Positions 43,501 through 52,661 of a DNA stretch of 64,000 bases are shown here, piece after piece (position 1 is the first letter of the stretch; each line of letters starts with the position of its first letter). The stretch is from positions 57,516 through 121,515 of the forward strand of contig NZ_JAKMCR010000006.1 of NCBI RefSeq assembly GCF_022662175.1, given 5' to 3'. Below the pieces are notes generated by a model. That model saw only the letters and a list, made by a program, of their open reading frames with translations, ran no database searches and was not told the DNA's origin. Position numbers and translations under genes: made by a program. The stretch comes from Aestuariivivens marinum (GTDB taxonomy: Bacteria; Bacteroidota; Bacteroidia; Flavobacteriales; Flavobacteriaceae).

Positions 43501-44499
43501 TTATAATTTATGTTGAATAAAAGGATAATCTTCTTGCTCGTAAACCACATCGTACATGACATTCTTTTCTGGCCAAGGTGATTCTTCAGCAAATTTCTCA
43601 CATTCAGCAACCCTATCTTTCACTCGTTTATCAATAACTTTTATTTCTGCTTCTGTGGCATATTTCTTTTCAAGTATAAGATCTTTAACCTGAGTAATTG
43701 GGTCAATCTTTTTATACTCTTCTACTTCTGCCTTAGTTCTGTAATGTTGTGCATCACTCATGGAGTGACCTCTGTAACGGTAAGTTTTTAACTCCAAAAA
43801 TGTTGGTCCGCCTCCTTTGCGCGCACGCTGTATGGCCTCGTCGAAAGCTTTGGCCACTTTTACAGGATTCATCCCATCAACAGGACCACAAGGCATTTCA
43901 TAGCCTAAACCTAACTTCCATATATCTTCATGGTTGGCTGTTCGTTCAACCGATGTCCCCATAGCATAACCATTATTTTCACAAACGAATACTACAGGTA
44001 AATTCCAAAGCATTGCCAAATTAAAGGTTTCATGTAACGAACCTTGCCTAGCCGCCCCATCACCAAAACAACATAAAGTCACAGCGTCACTTCCGTGGTA
44101 CTTATCTCCAAAAGCTATACCTGCTCCTAGAGGAATTTGCCCCCCAACGATACCATGACCTCCATAAAAACGATGTTCTTTTGAGAAAATGTGCATAGAC
44201 CCTCCTAAACCTTGTGATGTACCTGTTCCTTTTCCATAAAGCTCTGCCATAACACGTCTAGGATCCACACCCATCCCTATGGGTTGCACGTGATTACGAT
44301 AAGCCGTTATCATTTTATCCTTGGTCAAGTCCATAGCATGCAAAGCACCAGCTAATATCGCTTCTTGACCGTTGTATAAATGTAAGAATCCTCTAACTTT
44401 TTGCTGAATATAAACTGCAGCTAGTTTGTCCTCAAACTTTCTCCAGAATAGCATATCTTCATACCACTTAAGGTAAACTTCTTTCGTTATTTTTTGCAT
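43501..44499 (-). CDS. pdhA: Pyruvate dehydrogenase E1 component alpha subunit
   Basis: The 332-residue subunit binds thiamine diphosphate and decarboxylates pyruvate with E1-beta. The TPP motif runs from GDGAARQGS to NNGYAMGT, and the phosphorylation-loop region YRYRGHSMSDAQHYR is conserved. The E1-beta gene is not adjacent; in this organism it must lie elsewhere. E2 follows after 3 bases. A TACTTTTG box lies 33 bases before the start. Confidence 0.96.
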   Translation of the reverse strand: MQKITKEVYLKWYEDMLFWRKFEDKLAAVYIQQKVRGFLHLYNGQEAILAGALHAMDLTKDKMITAYRNHVQPIGMGVDPRRVMAELYGKGTGTSQGLGGSMHIFSKEHRFYGGHGIVGGQIPLGAGIAFGDKYHGSDAVTLCCFGDGAARQGSLHETFNLAMLWNLPVVFVCENNGYAMGTSVERTANHEDIWKLGLGYEMPCGPVDGMNPVKVAKAFDEAIQRARKGGGPTFLELKTYRYRGHSMSDAQHYRTKAEVEEYKKIDPITQVKDLILEKKYATEAEIKVIDKRVKDRVAECEKFAEESPWPEKNVMYDVVYEQEDYPFIQHKL

Positions 44500-44531
44500 C
44501 TACTTATATAGGGTTTAATTTATGCGAGCTA

Positions 44532-44539
44532 CAAAAGTA
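44532..44539 (-). promoter_or_regulatory. -7 box of the pdhA-pdhC promoter
   Basis: TACTTTTG on the minus strand fits TAnnTTTG, 33 bases before the pdhA ATG. The rest of the 294-base gap 44500-44793 shows AT-rich sequence and no gene. Confidence 0.45.
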
Positions 44540-44793
44540 ATATTTTGTGGGATATTGGAAAAATGGATGGTGATTAAACTAATAAAATATTGAAAAATTT
44601 ATTTAATTCAAGTTAAGATTATCTTTTTGATGATTTTTTATTTATAAAATGTGGTATTTGAAAGTAGATAAAACATGAGGCAGAAGACAGATAGCCAAAG
44701 ACAGTTAATTGAACACAAAATATAAACTCCAAAACCTAAAAATTGATTATCGTGATCGCCAAGTAATATAAACCCTGAACTTGACATCTAACA

Positions 44794-45276
44794 CTACAAC
44801 AACGATTTATTAAAAACCATAGGTAATAAATTTTCCAATGAATTAGATTTAATCACTTTGCCTGATTCACCCATAAAGTATATTTCTATAGGTTGGTTTT
44901 GTTTAACCTCATACTCTACTATGGCTTGCCTACAGGCTCCACAAGGAGGTGTGGGCTCTGTAGTATTTCCTTTTTTTGAAGCTGCCGTTATGGCCATTTT
45001 TAAAATTTTGGTATCAGAATATTTTGAACCTGCATAATACACAGCCGTTCTTTCGGCACACAACCCTGAAGGATAAGATGCGTTTTCCTGATTACTTCCT
45101 GTAATCACTTTACCATTATCTAACAGTAAAGCAGCCCCTACTTGAAAGTTAGAATAAGGCGCATAGGCTTTTTTCCTAGCTTCAATAGCTTGATGCATTA
45201 AATTTTTAATATCTTCAGGCAAATGCTCTAACCCATCGAAAGCATATAGTATGCATTCTATTTTTATTTCATCCAT
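44794..45276 (-). CDS. cdd: Cytidine deaminase
   Basis: The 160-residue zinc enzyme deaminates cytidine and deoxycytidine in pyrimidine salvage. Zinc ligands are Cys73 and the Cys112-x2-Cys115 pair (PCGACRQ), with the proton shuttle Glu75 (CAER); Asn/Glu of GSNQENASYPSG bind the ribose. The ATG at 45276 gives the usual N-terminus; an in-frame start at 45312 would overlap the porV terminator hairpin. It lies downstream of porV on the same strand, separated by that terminator. Confidence 0.95.
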   Translation of the reverse strand: MDEIKIECILYAFDGLEHLPEDIKNLMHQAIEARKKAYAPYSNFQVGAALLLDNGKVITGSNQENASYPSGLCAERTAVYYAGSKYSDTKILKMAITAASKKGNTTEPTPPCGACRQAIVEYEVKQNQPIEIYFMGESGKVIKSNSLENLLPMVFNKSLL

Positions 45277-45315
45277 ATTTAAAATATAGTATTCTGACAC
45301 TAATTTAAACAAAAA

Positions 45316-45338
45316 ACCATTGCTTGGTGAGCAATGGT
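45316..45338 (-). terminator. Terminator after porV
   Basis: Nine-base stem ACCATTGCT/AGCAATGGT with a 5-base loop. On the minus strand it is followed by TTTTTTG, the form of an intrinsic terminator for the porU/porV transcripts. Confidence 0.78.
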
Positions 45339-45375
45339 CTTTTTATATTGAGAAGCTGTTTATAGCTATAGTAAA

Positions 45376-46581
45376 TTAATACTCGGTATATTCACCTGCA
45401 CCAATATTAAATGTTAACGAAAAACGCAACGTACCTTCCAATGGACTTTGTACTTTTGATGTAGAGAAAAGATAAGATAAATCTATATTCACTACATTGT
45501 ATTTAAACCCTGCTCCCAAAGCAAAAAACTTTCTAGCTCCTTTTTCTTCTGCTTCATTAAAGTACCCAGCTCTTAAGGCAAAAGAATCTTGGTATACATA
45601 CTCTGCACCCAAAGCATAGGTAAATTCCTTTAACTCTTCACTAAACCCTCCAGGAGCATCGCCAAACGATTGGAAAATACCTGATAAGAAATTAACATTA
45701 GGATCTTTACCCTCAACGATAACCACTTCTTCACTTCCTCTATCATATTCACCATCATCATCTGAATCCACAAAACCGTATCTGGGTGGTGTAGGCACCA
45801 AAAGCTTGGCTAACTCAGCAGTAACAGCTATTTTATTATACTCATCGAAAATAAAATCGAATCCAGCACCTAAACGCAAATTGGTTGGCTGAAAGTTATC
45901 AAGCCCTCCGTCATCATACTTAAATTTTGGTCCAATATTCTGAATGGCAAACCCCATACGCCAACGACCGTTAAAATCATTATAGGCTTCTTCTTCACTT
46001 TGATAATAACCAGAGATATCCACGCCAAAGGTATTCGCCGCCGAAGCATCCTGATCAACGCCCTGTATCCTTAGATCTGATCTTAAATAGCGCATAGCTA
46101 CAGACATAGCAAACTGATCTGACAATCTTAATGCATAGGATACATCAAGTGATAGCTCACTAGGTCTTTGAATTCTTGGAGTATCAAACTCATTATCAAC
46201 AAATTCAATATCCCCCAAAGAAAAATACCTTAAACTAGCTGCAAAAGCACTACGTTCATCCAATCTATTAAAATAGGTTACATTTCCTAAAAAGATATCA
46301 TTGACCAATTTACTTAAATAGGGCGTGTAGCTAACAGCTAAGCCTGATTTGGATTCAGAAAATACATATTTTGAGGAATTCCATTGTTGTGAAAATCCAT
46401 CGACTGAAGTGGCCACTCCCATATCTCCCATTCCTGCTGCTCTAGCATCTGAAGCAATTAGTAAAAAAGGAATCCCTGTTGTTATTACCCGAGAGTCATC
46501 CTCAAAGGGGATGGTATTATTCTGCGCTTCAAATTTAAGCAAAATGGCAAAAGCCATTATAAACAATAATTTATTCTTCAT
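45376..46581 (-). CDS. porV: Type IX secretion outer-membrane protein PorV
   Basis: The 401-residue FadL-like outer-membrane barrel has a signal peptide (MKNKLLFIMAFAILLKFEAQ) and the conserved N-terminal part of PorV, GIPFLLIASDARAAGMGDMGVATS. PorV collects T9SS cargo at the translocon and passes it to the sortase PorU. It is directly downstream of porU (98 bases), with its own TATATTTG box at 46599-46606, as in the usual flavobacterial gldJ/porU/porV locus. The last strand LRFSLTFNIGAG is typical of a barrel end. Confidence 0.94.
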   Translation of the reverse strand: MKNKLLFIMAFAILLKFEAQNNTIPFEDDSRVITTGIPFLLIASDARAAGMGDMGVATSVDGFSQQWNSSKYVFSESKSGLAVSYTPYLSKLVNDIFLGNVTYFNRLDERSAFAASLRYFSLGDIEFVDNEFDTPRIQRPSELSLDVSYALRLSDQFAMSVAMRYLRSDLRIQGVDQDASAANTFGVDISGYYQSEEEAYNDFNGRWRMGFAIQNIGPKFKYDDGGLDNFQPTNLRLGAGFDFIFDEYNKIAVTAELAKLLVPTPPRYGFVDSDDDGEYDRGSEEVVIVEGKDPNVNFLSGIFQSFGDAPGGFSEELKEFTYALGAEYVYQDSFALRAGYFNEAEEKGARKFFALGAGFKYNVVNIDLSYLFSTSKVQSPLEGTLRFSLTFNIGAGEYTEY

Positions 46582-46598
46582 GAAGTTAGTTTAGTTAA

Positions 46599-46606
46599 CA
46601 AATATA
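46599..46606 (-). promoter_or_regulatory. -7 box of the porV promoter
   Basis: TATATTTG on the minus strand fits TAnnTTTG and lies 18 bases before the porV ATG, so porV can be made without porU readthrough. Confidence 0.45.
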
Positions 46607-46678
46607 AATTTTATTTTAAACTGTTACAGCCTTTACCTTAAAGCTGCAAAAATATTCGGTCATATGTCTTATCCAGGG

Positions 46679-49600
46679 CTATAGAATGACCAGTTTTTCT
46701 ATTTTTTCTACTTTTTTATTCAATACTGCCGATTTAACCGTGAGTTTATAGATATAAACCCCTTTTCCTATCTTGTCACCAAAATCGTCCCGTCCATCCC
46801 AAACCATATCTCGAGACAAGGAACTTGTAATCTTTGACCCTGCATTGGTTTGCCCATTAATGGTCTTTACCAATTTCCCAGACACGGTGAATATCTGTAT
46901 TGAAACGTCTAAAGGTGCAGAACTATTGTGGTTAAACCAAAATTCTGTGTAATTTACAAAAGGATTGGGGTAGTTCAACACATTATTAATAACCAATTCT
47001 TGATCTTTATCAAATACAATGAACTGTATTTCGGCTATTGAAGAATTATTATAAACATCCCATGCTTTAAGGGTTAACGTGTGCAACCCAGGCTCTAAAT
47101 CCCTAAACGGAAAACTTACGACACCTTTTTGATAATTATCAACTTCGGTTTGATAGTAATCGTTTAACACATATGGGTTGGTTTCATCGCCATCAATTAT
47201 GGCTACAATATCATGGCCTATACCACTAGCGGTATTGATTCCGTTTAAATCTTCCAACTTTGCCAATAATGTCGGGGATTCGTTTGTAATACCTCCCGAA
47301 ACAAAATTTTCATCATTCATATACAAGGTAATCACTGGCCCCGTATTATCTTCTTCTGCATTTTCGTTTAACCCTCCAATTCTAACCTCATTAATACTTG
47401 CCCCTGTTTGGTCCTCGGTTGATGCCTCATTTTTGGCATAAAAGCTCAGTTTTCCATAACCAACAGGAATACCAACATCCCTCGGCACCACAAAATCGAA
47501 TTCAAACTGTCCGTTTTGTATTGAGGCCTGCCCTCTAAATATGGTAGCTCCTAATGTATTGAAATCTAACTTAATGAGTTGTCCATTAGAATCCCGTGTA
47601 CCATCATTGGCTAGGGTTTGCCTATCTATAAACTTATCATAAATGGTAGAGGAAAGGGTTCCGTTATAATTGGTCAGCACATTTCCGTTTACATCTGTCA
47701 CCTCTCCCGCCAGTTTAACATAACTTAGTGCCTTTAGTGTATCTGTTGACTGTCCCACTTGAACATCATTAATCTTTGTTAGCCTGATGTTTGGCTTGGG
47801 AAACGTTAATTTCATCGCAGGATCACCGATATAAAACACTAATCGCCTTTGACTTTGACTCGATATGGAAGGATCATTTTTAGTTAATCGTAACGCTTCT
47901 GCTGCCGAAGGGTATTCATAATCAGCATAAGTATCATTATCACTAAACGAAAACAAATACTGTTCTAAAACATTATTGAAATTGGTTCCGAAAATCACAA
48001 ATACTTGTCTAGTGGTTGTAATTAACCCTATGGCTCCTGCTTCCTTGTTCCAATAGGTAAATTCTCCTGCTGTTTCCCTTAACGGATTATCGAACTTGGT
48101 AAATTCACAGGTTACTGTCACAAAACAATTCAACTTACAAATGTTTTGCAGATCTTCTATATTTGGTTTTAAAAAAATACGTTCTCCCGATAAACCATCC
48201 TCACCTCCATGTCCAAAATAATTAACCACCAAAGCCCCTTTATCAATTCCATTAACCAAAGCCTCGGTTACTAAGGGGTAGCGTTCTCCCCCAGCCGAAA
48301 CTTCCTGTTTATAGGCATCACTATGAATTTTAATAACATTTATATACGGCTTTTCAGCTGCGACCATATCACCTAAGCTATTAGTGGTCTGTTGCAAAAT
48401 ACCTTCCCAATCTTCATCGACATCATCAGAAACGGCAATAAAATTATTTCGCCAACTGCCATAAGCTTCTTTAGCATAATACAATTCCACCTTATCTACC
48501 ATATCCTTTGCTCGTTGTGGTGTATCGGCTAGTATGCGACCTACAGCAATATCCAATTTATCACTGTTGGACATCATTCCCTCGTTATCGTCCATCATCC
48601 CATAAAAATCATCAGAAACATAAGAACTGGTAAGATTAAAGCTGTTAAGGGAGTACCAAGATGGCACAACATTGGTGTTATTTTGTACACGGTCTTTATA
48701 ATCGAAAGAACCATCTCCAAAAAGACATAAATATTTTAGCTTCTTTTCTGGAGCACTGGCATTATCATAAACATATTTCACTAAATTTCTTATTGCCCCT
48801 ATGTCTGTGTTTCCTGTACTGAACTCATTATAAATTTCATTCAACCCTATAGCTTTTGCATTAATACCGTATCTATCCATATTGATATTTGCCAAGCGTT
48901 CGGCCTGTCCCAACATATCGTTTCTAGCAACTATAATATAATCAACATCCTGAAACTCTCCTTGTGAATTGGTGAATATCGTTCCTTTAATATTTTGATT
49001 GGGAACTGTGGTTGTTTCATCTACTTTTGGTTCGAAATAATCTTGTGGAGTTACAGCTACAAAGGTCTTTAAAACGCCTAAAGTAGATTTAAAACTTAAA
49101 GTAGGAGAAGATTCGTTATTTTCAAAACTTGTAATATTAAATATATCTGTAACCTCCCAAACCTCGGAGATTTGAGATGCATTCGAGATATTGTACTGCC
49201 CTATACCTAAAGCAGAAACCACATTACTGTTTTTAAACTGAAATTGTTTATTGTTGAAGTTTAGTGATCTAGTTGCTTCAATTGAAACGTAATCTAAATA
49301 CCCCAAAGCACTTGGGTTTCCTTGATTGTTATAGATTAAATTTACAACAACATTAGATGACCCCACATTAACATCTCCATTATACTGTGCAGCACTTGCC
49401 AAATTGGCTCCAGAAGCCCCCGCCATGTTAAGTGTAGTAACCTCATTCCCATTCACGCTAACTTGCATGGTACTAGGAGCTGATGAGGCTGCAGCTACAT
49501 AAACGTTTAGCCGAATAGGCTCTCCAGTTATTAAGTCAGGAAAATTAAATTCAAAAGATTTTTCATTTTCAATATCAAACCGCTCTCCAAACCAACGTCT

Positions 49601-50563
49601 TCCCAAAGATGCAATATTTTGCTCATCTTTTTCGTGGAATTGATAATCTTCATAGGTGTCAATTGTCATATTAGGAACCGCATCTGGCTGAACCATGGAT
49701 TGAATGCGTTTGCCATTACCAGAACTTACATTAATATAATAATAGGTCTTATCTGTATAACAATTAATATTGGTATTACTTTGAGCATCGAAGCCTTTTG
49801 GTCCTTCAGCATAAAACAATATATAATCTTCATCATTGAAAACCCCATCATCTTGTCCAATAAACTTTATTGCATTCTCCATAACATCAAATGGCTGGCT
49901 TACCGCATTACTATATGGTATCATTCTGCCACCATTACCATAAAGCTTAATGGTTCTGGGATCCACATTATTAACATTAACGCCCAAGCGCTGCAAAAAA
50001 CTTTTTGTCAACCTATAAACACCCGTAGTATCAACATAAAAACGATACCACTCACCAGAATTCAATACCGAATTTGTGATATTACGTGACCTTTTAAAAC
50101 TTTTGTTTGAAATTGCCCTGTTAACCTCACCGCTTTTATATTCAATTTGAAACGAAATGATTTTTTTATAATTGCCATTCCCATCCTTTATTATTGGCGA
50201 CAACTTAAAAAAGGCATATTTCTTATTCCTAGCATAGGAATTATGCAAACTATAAATTAGTTTATTCGTTATTTTATTTAAATCAAGGTCTTTTAAATCA
50301 CTTTTAGAAATAGGCTTATAGCTTACATTGCTCAAAACAATGGAAGATTCATTAATAGGTGAACTGGTTTCCCATTGTGAAACAAATAATAGACCTGTTT
50401 CAAAATCATAACTAAAGTTGCCTTTATTAAAAGAAGGTATTTCGATGGTGTTATTACCTGCTGAAAGTTTTTGAACACCCTCCCAATTAATTGTAAACTG
50501 TTTTTGTTGTGAAAAAGCTAAAGCGTTAAAAAACAAAAATAGAATTAAAAATTTCTCTTTCAT
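46679..50563 (-). CDS. porU: Type IX secretion system sortase PorU
   Basis: The 1294-residue protein is a gingipain-type (C25) sortase that removes the C-terminal signal of T9SS cargo and attaches cargo to the surface. It has a signal peptide (MKEKFLILFLFFNALAFSQ). The catalytic pair is His785 in FGHGGEDG and Cys819 in TVTCEFTKFDNP. Its own C-terminus resembles a T9SS signal domain (VLNYPNPFVNYTEFWF, then GKGVYIYKLTVKS). Length fits PorU. It is divergent from gldJ across a 262-base gap and precedes porV. Confidence 0.96.
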   Translation of the reverse strand: MKEKFLILFLFFNALAFSQQKQFTINWEGVQKLSAGNNTIEIPSFNKGNFSYDFETGLLFVSQWETSSPINESSIVLSNVSYKPISKSDLKDLDLNKITNKLIYSLHNSYARNKKYAFFKLSPIIKDGNGNYKKIISFQIEYKSGEVNRAISNKSFKRSRNITNSVLNSGEWYRFYVDTTGVYRLTKSFLQRLGVNVNNVDPRTIKLYGNGGRMIPYSNAVSQPFDVMENAIKFIGQDDGVFNDEDYILFYAEGPKGFDAQSNTNINCYTDKTYYYINVSSGNGKRIQSMVQPDAVPNMTIDTYEDYQFHEKDEQNIASLGRRWFGERFDIENEKSFEFNFPDLITGEPIRLNVYVAAASSAPSTMQVSVNGNEVTTLNMAGASGANLASAAQYNGDVNVGSSNVVVNLIYNNQGNPSALGYLDYVSIEATRSLNFNNKQFQFKNSNVVSALGIGQYNISNASQISEVWEVTDIFNITSFENNESSPTLSFKSTLGVLKTFVAVTPQDYFEPKVDETTTVPNQNIKGTIFTNSQGEFQDVDYIIVARNDMLGQAERLANINMDRYGINAKAIGLNEIYNEFSTGNTDIGAIRNLVKYVYDNASAPEKKLKYLCLFGDGSFDYKDRVQNNTNVVPSWYSLNSFNLTSSYVSDDFYGMMDDNEGMMSNSDKLDIAVGRILADTPQRAKDMVDKVELYYAKEAYGSWRNNFIAVSDDVDEDWEGILQQTTNSLGDMVAAEKPYINVIKIHSDAYKQEVSAGGERYPLVTEALVNGIDKGALVVNYFGHGGEDGLSGERIFLKPNIEDLQNICKLNCFVTVTCEFTKFDNPLRETAGEFTYWNKEAGAIGLITTTRQVFVIFGTNFNNVLEQYLFSFSDNDTYADYEYPSAAEALRLTKNDPSISSQSQRRLVFYIGDPAMKLTFPKPNIRLTKINDVQVGQSTDTLKALSYVKLAGEVTDVNGNVLTNYNGTLSSTIYDKFIDRQTLANDGTRDSNGQLIKLDFNTLGATIFRGQASIQNGQFEFDFVVPRDVGIPVGYGKLSFYAKNEASTEDQTGASINEVRIGGLNENAEEDNTGPVITLYMNDENFVSGGITNESPTLLAKLEDLNGINTASGIGHDIVAIIDGDETNPYVLNDYYQTEVDNYQKGVVSFPFRDLEPGLHTLTLKAWDVYNNSSIAEIQFIVFDKDQELVINNVLNYPNPFVNYTEFWFNHNSSAPLDVSIQIFTVSGKLVKTINGQTNAGSKITSSLSRDMVWDGRDDFGDKIGKGVYIYKLTVKSAVLNKKVEKIEKLVIL

Positions 50564-50625
50564 TGCAAGAATAACGTTAATAAAATGGCGTTATTATTAA
50601 AAATATAATATTTTTACTTTCGCTT

Positions 50626-50633
50626 CAAAAATA
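50626..50633 (-). promoter_or_regulatory. -7 box of the porU promoter
   Basis: TATTTTTG on the minus strand fits TAnnTTTG, 63 bases before the porU ATG. The leader holds an inverted repeat AATAACG/CGTTATT (50570-50595). Confidence 0.4.
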
Positions 50634-50762
50634 CGATAATAAATTTGTAAAACACACGTTAATACAAGACAAATCGACACCAAAAAACAAGAAAAATATC
50701 GATGAAATACATAAAAAATAAGGTGAAATACACTTTTTTTTGGTCAAAATGCTAAAAATTGC

Positions 50763-50791
50763 TTGCAATCTTCGGTTTAATTCTTATATTG
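50763..50791 (+). promoter_or_regulatory. Promoter of gldJ
   Basis: TTG at 50763-50765, a 19-base spacer and TATATTG at 50785-50791, close to the Bacteroidota TTG / TAnnTTTG promoter. The gldJ ATG follows 35 bases later. Confidence 0.5.
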
Positions 50792-50825
50792 CAGCACCAA
50801 AATATAAATTAGCTTACTTAAAGAT

Positions 50826-52514
50826 ATGGATATGAAAAAAGTAGTAACATTCAAAACTCTGCTAATACTAGGGTTGTCTTTAGCGGCCATAAGCTGTAAA
50901 AAGTCAACAAGTTCTAAAAATACTTCCAGAGCTACAGGATGGCAAATCAACGACCGTGAAGGTGGTTTTCAATACAATACTCGTTTTGAAGAGCAAGAAA
51001 CTGCTCCAGGATTAGTTTTTATTGAGGGAGGTACTTTTACCATGGGTCGTGTACAAGACGATGTAATGCACGATTGGAACAATACACCTAACCAACAGCA
51101 CGTACAGTCATTTTACATGGATGAGACAGAGGTTACCAATGTAATGTATCTAGAATATTTAGATTGGATTAAACGTGTTTACCCACCAACAGACGAAAAT
51201 TTTAGGGCCATTTACCATGGTGCCTTACCAGATACATTGGTATGGAGAAATCGATTAGGTTTTAATGAAATTATGACGGAAAACTATTTGCGTCACCCGG
51301 GCTATGCCGAATACCCTGTAGTTGGTGTGAGTTGGATTCAAGCGGTTGAATTTGCTAACTGGAGATCGGACCGTGTCGGCGAAATGGCTTTACAAAAAGC
51401 TGGCTATACCAAAAGAGGCTCTCACCTTACAGATGTTTCTGCAGATGCTACATTTAATATTGATACCTACATTAATGCTCCAACCATGACCTATGGTGGA
51501 AACGAAGAAGTTATCAATCCGGATAGTGGAAGAAATAGAAATGCACAAGTAGATGCCGATGGTAATCCTGTAAACATTTATGCTAAAAGGGAATCGGGAA
51601 TCATTCCTTTAAAATATAGACTACCTACAGAAGCAGAATGGGAATATGCAGCACTTGGATTGAGTGAAATTAGAAGCTACAACGTTTATAGAGGTCGTAA
51701 AAAATATCCATGGGATGGACAATATACCCGTGCTGGAAAACGTAGAATACGTGGTGATCAATTAGCTAATTTCAAGCAAGGAAAAGGTGATTATGGTGGA
51801 ATTGCTGGATGGTCCGATGATGGTGCCGATATTACTAATGAAGTTAAGTCTTACGATCCAAACGACTATGGTTTATACGATATGGCAGGTAATGTTGCCG
51901 AATGGGTAGCCGATGTATACCGACCAATTGTTGATGATGAATTTAATGATTTCAACTATTTTAGAGGGAATGTTTATACTAAAAACGCTATTGATGAAGA
52001 AGGACAGGTTAAAGTAGTTACGCCAGAAGATATTGTTTATGACACCTTATCTACTGGAAAACTAGTAGCCAGAAATTTACCTGGTGAGATTTTACAAGTT
52101 CCTGTTGATGAAGATGAAACCTATCTAAGAACGAATTTTGACAGAAGTAATCAAATAAACTTTAGGGATGGTGATAAACGCTCATCAAGATTTTTTGAAA
52201 GTTTTGATGAAGATGGGGAAGGCGATGCTTCTGCTGACACGAAGTTGATGTACAACTCACCTAGACATCGTGTAGAACGTGATTCTTTAGGAAATTTAAT
52301 AAGAGAACATGACAAGGATAACAATAGAACCTCATTGATTAATGATAATGTTAGGGTTTATAAAGGTGGCTCGTGGAAAGACAGGGAATATTGGTTAGAC
52401 CCTGCGCAACGTCGCTATTACCCTGAAGATATGGCTACCGACTATATAGGATTTAGATGTGCCATGTCTAGAGTAGGCTCTAAAACCAAAAGAAAAAACA
52501 AAACCAAAAACTAA
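50826..52514 (+). CDS. gldJ: Gliding motility lipoprotein GldJ
   Basis: The 562-residue outer-membrane lipoprotein has the lipobox LAAISC (Cys24; an ATG at 50832 shortens the leader by two residues). The body is a formylglycine-generating-enzyme-like (SUMF1) domain: FIEGGTFTMGRV, MDETEVTNVMYLEYL, VVGVSWIQAVEFANWRS and RLPTEAEWEYAALG. The tail SYDPNDYGLYDMAGNVAEWV and VYKGGSWKDREYW are typical of GldJ/GldK. GldJ is needed for gliding and for stability of the T9SS core. Its place beside porU fits the standard flavobacterial locus. Confidence 0.96.
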   Translation: MDMKKVVTFKTLLILGLSLAAISCKKSTSSKNTSRATGWQINDREGGFQYNTRFEEQETAPGLVFIEGGTFTMGRVQDDVMHDWNNTPNQQHVQSFYMDETEVTNVMYLEYLDWIKRVYPPTDENFRAIYHGALPDTLVWRNRLGFNEIMTENYLRHPGYAEYPVVGVSWIQAVEFANWRSDRVGEMALQKAGYTKRGSHLTDVSADATFNIDTYINAPTMTYGGNEEVINPDSGRNRNAQVDADGNPVNIYAKRESGIIPLKYRLPTEAEWEYAALGLSEIRSYNVYRGRKKYPWDGQYTRAGKRRIRGDQLANFKQGKGDYGGIAGWSDDGADITNEVKSYDPNDYGLYDMAGNVAEWVADVYRPIVDDEFNDFNYFRGNVYTKNAIDEEGQVKVVTPEDIVYDTLSTGKLVARNLPGEILQVPVDEDETYLRTNFDRSNQINFRDGDKRSSRFFESFDEDGEGDASADTKLMYNSPRHRVERDSLGNLIREHDKDNNRTSLINDNVRVYKGGSWKDREYWLDPAQRRYYPEDMATDYIGFRCAMSRVGSKTKRKNKTKN

Positions 52515-52535
52515 AAATATTTGGTAAAAACATTT

Positions 52536-52565
52536 AAAAAGTCCTAACTTCGGTTAGGGCTTTTT
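52536..52565 (+). terminator. Terminator after gldJ with UUCG tetraloop
   Basis: Stem AAAAAGTCCTAAC/GTTAGGGCTTTTT with one G-T pair and loop TTCG, followed by T residues. A textbook intrinsic terminator. Confidence 0.85.
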
Positions 52566-52661
52566 TATTACATTTATTTTTTTGAAACTGTCACACTAGG
52601 ATGCTACATCAAACCTGTAGAAGTGTTGTTTCTGAATCTAACGTTACTTATTATAAAAACA

